In this document: positions 61,462 through 64,000 of the stretch, one piece after another
How the letters are laid out: each line of letters begins with the position of its first letter
Numbering within the stretch: position 1 is the first letter of the stretch
From: Lactobacillus acidophilus
Lineage (GTDB): Bacteria; Bacillota; Bacilli; Lactobacillales; Lactobacillaceae
Direction of reading: 5' to 3'
Length of the DNA: 64,000 nt
Assembly (NCBI RefSeq): GCF_034298135.1
Contig: NZ_CP139575.1
Span: forward strand, 1,302,001 to 1,366,000
The notes under the pieces: generated by a model
Told to the model about the DNA's origin: nothing
The model's database searches: none
What the model saw: only the letters and a program-made list of their open reading frames with translations
Program-made: the position numbers and the translations under genes

Positions 61462-61508
61462 TGCCTAAAATGAAAATAGTTTTCTGAAAATAGTTTTCAT
61501 TTTAGGCA
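61462..61508. promoter_or_regulatory. Tandem palindromic operator at the ackA promoter
   Basis: TGAAAATAGTTTTC occurs twice head to tail (61471-61484, 61485-61498). The outer 15-base arms TGCCTAAAATGAAAA and TTTTCATTTTAGGCA are perfectly inverted. A minus-strand TATACT (-10, 61448-61453) places the -35 inside the repeat. Confidence 0.65.
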
Positions 61509-61509
61509 G

Positions 61510-61660
61510 CTAGAAATATTGATATATCAATAAACTTAAACTTAGTCAATGAAAGAAAAATTAATTTAATAATTAGTTTAAAAATTGTAAATATTACTAT
61601 ATTTTTTGATAAATTTTTATAAAATTATTGTATTTTGCTCACTTTATAACAAAAAAAGTA
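61510..61660. other. AT-rich stretch between the ackA promoter and the glmS terminator
   Basis: No ORF, tRNA or repeat recognised. Confidence 0.4.
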
Positions 61661-61662
61661 AT

Positions 61663-61698
61663 AAAAAAGTTTAATCTCGACAGATATCGAAATTAAAC
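61663..61698 (-). terminator. glmS terminator
   Basis: GTTTAAT(T)TCGA...TCGA(G)ATTAAAC stem followed by six T on the minus strand. Confidence 0.85.
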
Positions 61699-61723
61699 TC
61701 ATTTTTTAATTAATATATTCTAT

Positions 61724-63535
61724 TTATTCAACAGTAACGCTCTTAGCCAAATTACGTGGCTTATCTACATCTAAGCCCTTGTCCTTTGAAGCGTAGTATG
61801 CAAGAAGTTGGGTTGGAACAACAGTTAACAACGCTGACATGTAATAATTAATGTCTGGTAATACAATATCATCACTATTATTAGCAAATTTCTTGCCCAC
61901 AATAGTAATTACGCTTGCTCCACGAGAAACAACTTCTTGAATGTTACCACGAGTAAGGTCAGCAGTTACTGGATCGTTAATTAAGGCAATTACCGGAGTA
62001 CCATCTTCAATTAATGAAATAGTACCATGCTTAAGTTCAGCTGCGGCAAAACCTTCAGTTTGAATGTATGAAACTTCCTTCAATTTTAAAGCAGCTTCAA
62101 GAGCAACCGCGTGATCAATACCACGACCAATATAGAAAGCATTTCTTGATGGTACTAAGTATTCCTTAGCAAGTTTTTCAAGTTTCTCTTTACCATCAAC
62201 AATTTGTTGGATACCTTCGGCAGCAATTGCTAAATCATGCTTTAAATCCCAATCCTTAGCTTCTTGAACTCCTAGCTTTTCACCCAATGCTTTAGCCAAA
62301 ACTGCTTGTAAAGCTACTTGAGCAGTGTAAGCTTTAGTTGATGCAACGGCAATTTCAGGACCTGCACCTAAAAGCATAGTATAAGTTGCTTCACGAGAAA
62401 GAGTTGATCCTTCAACATTAGTCATAGTTAAGCTTGGAATTCCACGCTTATTAGTTTCCTTCAAGACAACACGTGAATCAGCTGTTTCACCTGATTGAGT
62501 TAAGAAAATAAAGAATGGATGTTTACTCATCATTGGGAAGTGATAACCAGCTTCTGAAGCATAACCTACTTCAGTAGGAATACCTGTGTAATGTTCAAAA
62601 ATTGTCTTACCAACAAGTCCAGCGTGGTAACTAGTACCTGCAGCGAAAATGTAAAGACGGTCAGCCTTTGAAATGGCATCAACAATTTCTGCATCTACCT
62701 TTGGTTCACCATTTTCGTCCAAGTAATTTTGTGACATGTGGCGCATAACACCAGGTTGTTCATCGATTTCCTTTAACATGTAGAATTCATAAGCGCCCTT
62801 TGAAGCTGCATTGGGATCAATGTTCAAAATATGTGGCTCACGGTCAACTTTCTTACCATCAACAGTTTCAATAGTATAAGAATCCTTAGTAATATCACCA
62901 ACATCACCATCTTGTAAGTCAACGAAGGTCTTAGTTTGATCAAGAACTGAAATAGCATCTGAAGCAATAATATTAAAACCATCACCTAAGCCAAGCATCA
63001 TTGGTGATTTGTTTTTGGCAATAAATACGTGATCTGGTTCAGTATTGTCAACAAGTAAGAATGCATATGAGCCCTTAACCAACTTTAAGGTTTCCTTAAA
63101 TGCGGAAAATGCATCCAAATTCTTGTCACGAGCAATTTTGCTGATTAATTGTACGACTACTTCAGTATCAGTATCTGAATGGAATTTAACTCCTTGTAAG
63201 TATTTTTCTTTTAATTCGGTATAGTTTTCGATAACACCATTGTGAACTAAGTAAAAACGCTTAGTTTCATCAAAATGTGGGTGAGCGTTATCAACAGTTG
63301 GCATACCATGAGTTGCCCAACGAGTATGTCCAATACCAACTAGCCCTTCTTCATCAGGAGTTAACTTTTCTTTTAAGTTGGAAATACGACCAACAGCTTT
63401 AGTCAAATATTCATTTCCATTTAAGTCATTTAAGTAAATACCGGCTGAATCGTAGCCGCGGTATTCCAAATTAGTTAATCCACTTAAAATAATATCTTTT
63501 GCAGGCTTACCTACAACTCCTACAATTCCACACAT
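61724..63535 (-). CDS. glmS: Glutamine-fructose-6-phosphate aminotransferase (isomerizing)
   Basis: 603 residues. Makes glucosamine 6-phosphate for peptidoglycan. N-terminal glutaminase with the Cys nucleophile CGIVGVVG after Met1, NLEYRGYDSAGIY, and GIGHTRWATHGMP; then two SIS sugar-isomerase domains (IFAAGTSYHAGLVGK, FIFLTQSGETADS, the C-terminal KPRNLAKSVTVE). Full length. AAAGGAG ribosome binding site, immediately preceded by TTGGTCTAG-type sites that suggest a NagR-like regulator. No glmS ribozyme core was seen in the leader. Confidence 0.95.
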   Translation of the reverse strand: MCGIVGVVGKPAKDIILSGLTNLEYRGYDSAGIYLNDLNGNEYLTKAVGRISNLKEKLTPDEEGLVGIGHTRWATHGMPTVDNAHPHFDETKRFYLVHNGVIENYTELKEKYLQGVKFHSDTDTEVVVQLISKIARDKNLDAFSAFKETLKLVKGSYAFLLVDNTEPDHVFIAKNKSPMMLGLGDGFNIIASDAISVLDQTKTFVDLQDGDVGDITKDSYTIETVDGKKVDREPHILNIDPNAASKGAYEFYMLKEIDEQPGVMRHMSQNYLDENGEPKVDAEIVDAISKADRLYIFAAGTSYHAGLVGKTIFEHYTGIPTEVGYASEAGYHFPMMSKHPFFIFLTQSGETADSRVVLKETNKRGIPSLTMTNVEGSTLSREATYTMLLGAGPEIAVASTKAYTAQVALQAVLAKALGEKLGVQEAKDWDLKHDLAIAAEGIQQIVDGKEKLEKLAKEYLVPSRNAFYIGRGIDHAVALEAALKLKEVSYIQTEGFAAAELKHGTISLIEDGTPVIALINDPVTADLTRGNIQEVVSRGASVITIVGKKFANNSDDIVLPDINYYMSALLTVVPTQLLAYYASKDKGLDVDKPRNLAKSVTVE

Positions 63536-63546
63536 ATTTTTCTCCT

Positions 63547-63582
63547 TTGGTCTAGTTCAATATTTAATTAATGGACTAGTTT
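63547..63582. promoter_or_regulatory. Candidate NagR/YvoA-type operators before glmS
   Basis: TTGGTCTAGTTCAAT (63547-63561) and AATGGACTAGTTT (63570-63582) are two imperfect CTAG-centred palindromes. The first shares nine bases, TTGGTCTAG, with the site before the GntR gene at 10123-10136. Confidence 0.6.
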
Positions 63583-63670
63583 ATTTTTATTGTTACATCT
63601 GCAATGATATTATTTTTATTGAAAGTGGTCAAGTAATATTATTCATAATTGGTATAATATTTTATGGTAA

Positions 63671-63711
63671 AAAATAACTCCCAGTTAGTTTAAAAACCGG
63701 GAGTTATTTTG
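63671..63711 (-). terminator. Terminator of the alcohol dehydrogenase gene
   Basis: AATAACTCCC...GGGAGTTATT stem followed by TTTTAC on the minus strand. Confidence 0.8.
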
Positions 63712-63716
63712 CTTAA

Positions 63717-64000
63717 TTATTTATCATTGTCTGAAATACCTTTGCCTTCGTAGCAATCTTTCATTAAGACAACAATTTGTGTAATAAGTGGTGCTGATGG
63801 ATTAGTTACAGTATTTTGATCACCATAAGCTTCAACTGCCATTTGATCAACTTTCTTATCAAATTCAGTCTTGTCAACGCCATAATCCTTATAAGCCATC
63901 TTAATACCAACAGAATGAGCCAATTCAATAATCTTTTGAACCAGTTTTTCAACTAATTCAGCATCACTTGAACCAGTCAAACCGATAGCTCTTGCAATAT
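63717..64000 (-). CDS. Iron-containing alcohol dehydrogenase (AdhE-like), C-terminal end
   Basis: About 94 residues, open to the window edge (IARAIGLTGSSDAELVEKL at the boundary). The helical end KKVDQMAVEAYGDQNTVTNPSAPL matches the group III Fe-ADH signature (AxEAxxDxxxxxNPR-like). Whether it is a stand-alone ADH or the end of bifunctional AdhE cannot be seen here. Confidence 0.75.
   Translation of the reverse strand, partial: IARAIGLTGSSDAELVEKLVQKIIELAHSVGIKMAYKDYGVDKTEFDKKVDQMAVEAYGDQNTVTNPSAPLITQIVVLMKDCYEGKGISDNDK

Noticed and set aside
63536..63670. glmS ribozyme
   Set aside because: No AGCGCC-type core or pseudoknot pattern seen; the leader is short and holds CTAG palindromes instead.
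1..64000. CRISPR arrays, insertion sequences, rRNA operons
   Set aside because: No regularly spaced repeats, transposase-like ORFs or rRNA sequence were found.

Overview
Low-GC Firmicute chromosome with the gene content of Lactobacillus acidophilus or a very close relative. The basis is recognition rather than a search: a complete fructo-oligosaccharide operon (msmR-msmE-msmF-msmG-bfrA-msmK-gtfA), a 499-residue S-layer protein that reads like SlpX, an aggregation-promoting factor (apf), a SLAP/PgrA surface protein, and a conserved pncB/nadE, pckA, ackA, glmS backbone. Most genes are on the minus strand.

Layout. 1-1640: end of a polysaccharide/teichoic acid locus (Wzx-like flippase, CDP-glycerol glycerophosphotransferase). 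1731-4545: a P2-type cation ATPase behind a yybP-ykoY type (Mn2+) riboswitch. 4595-6900: NAD salvage (nadE, pncB). 6992-9337: cell-wall glycosyltransferases and tagD. 9373-11283: a NagR-like GntR regulator and a beta-helix protein. 11426-16363: tRNA-Gln, tRNA-Tyr, slpX, a PTS IIC-like gene with an attenuator-like leader, a second identical tRNA-Gln and an MFS pseudogene. 16541-24746: the msm/FOS operon. 24821-34497: a glpQ pseudogene, two tandem histidine phosphatases, the SLAP/PgrA protein, apf, a cellobiose-type PTS permease with a partner gene, a metallophosphatase and small hypotheticals.

34572-48654 is a 14 kb integrated element lodged in the 3' end of tRNA-Thr(CGT). It has a 13-bp duplicated core, terminal TGTGTCAA-type repeats, a tyrosine integrase, an excisionase, a HUH + superfamily-3-helicase Rep, an FtsK-like ATPase and a divergent regulator-like gene. 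It resembles what I recall as the 'potential autonomous units' of L. acidophilus. Its cargo is a four-gene methyltransferase-rich module: a 1489-residue helicase/N6-methylase, an AAA ATPase with a TOPRIM-like tail, a D12-class adenine methylase, and a small protein with methylase motifs X and I but no NPPY. The two middle genes carry frameshifts in short homopolymer runs, so the module is either phase-variable or decaying.

48815-64000 is backbone: nitroreductase, amtB, a small gene, then a three-gene operon (Lhr-like helicase, BREX-type DUF2791 ATPase, TerB_N/TerB_C protein) that looks like the BrxHI/BrxD part of BREX without PglX or PglZ, followed by pckA, a Nudix hydrolase, a CMD-family protein, ackA, glmS and the end of an iron-type alcohol dehydrogenase. 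The regulatory DNA is readable in places: cre-like sites at msm, pckA and the PTS permease, a shared TTGGTCTAG motif at glmS and at the GntR gene, a WalR-type box near apf, and a tandem palindrome at the ackA promoter. No CRISPR array, insertion sequence, rRNA gene or phage structural gene was seen.
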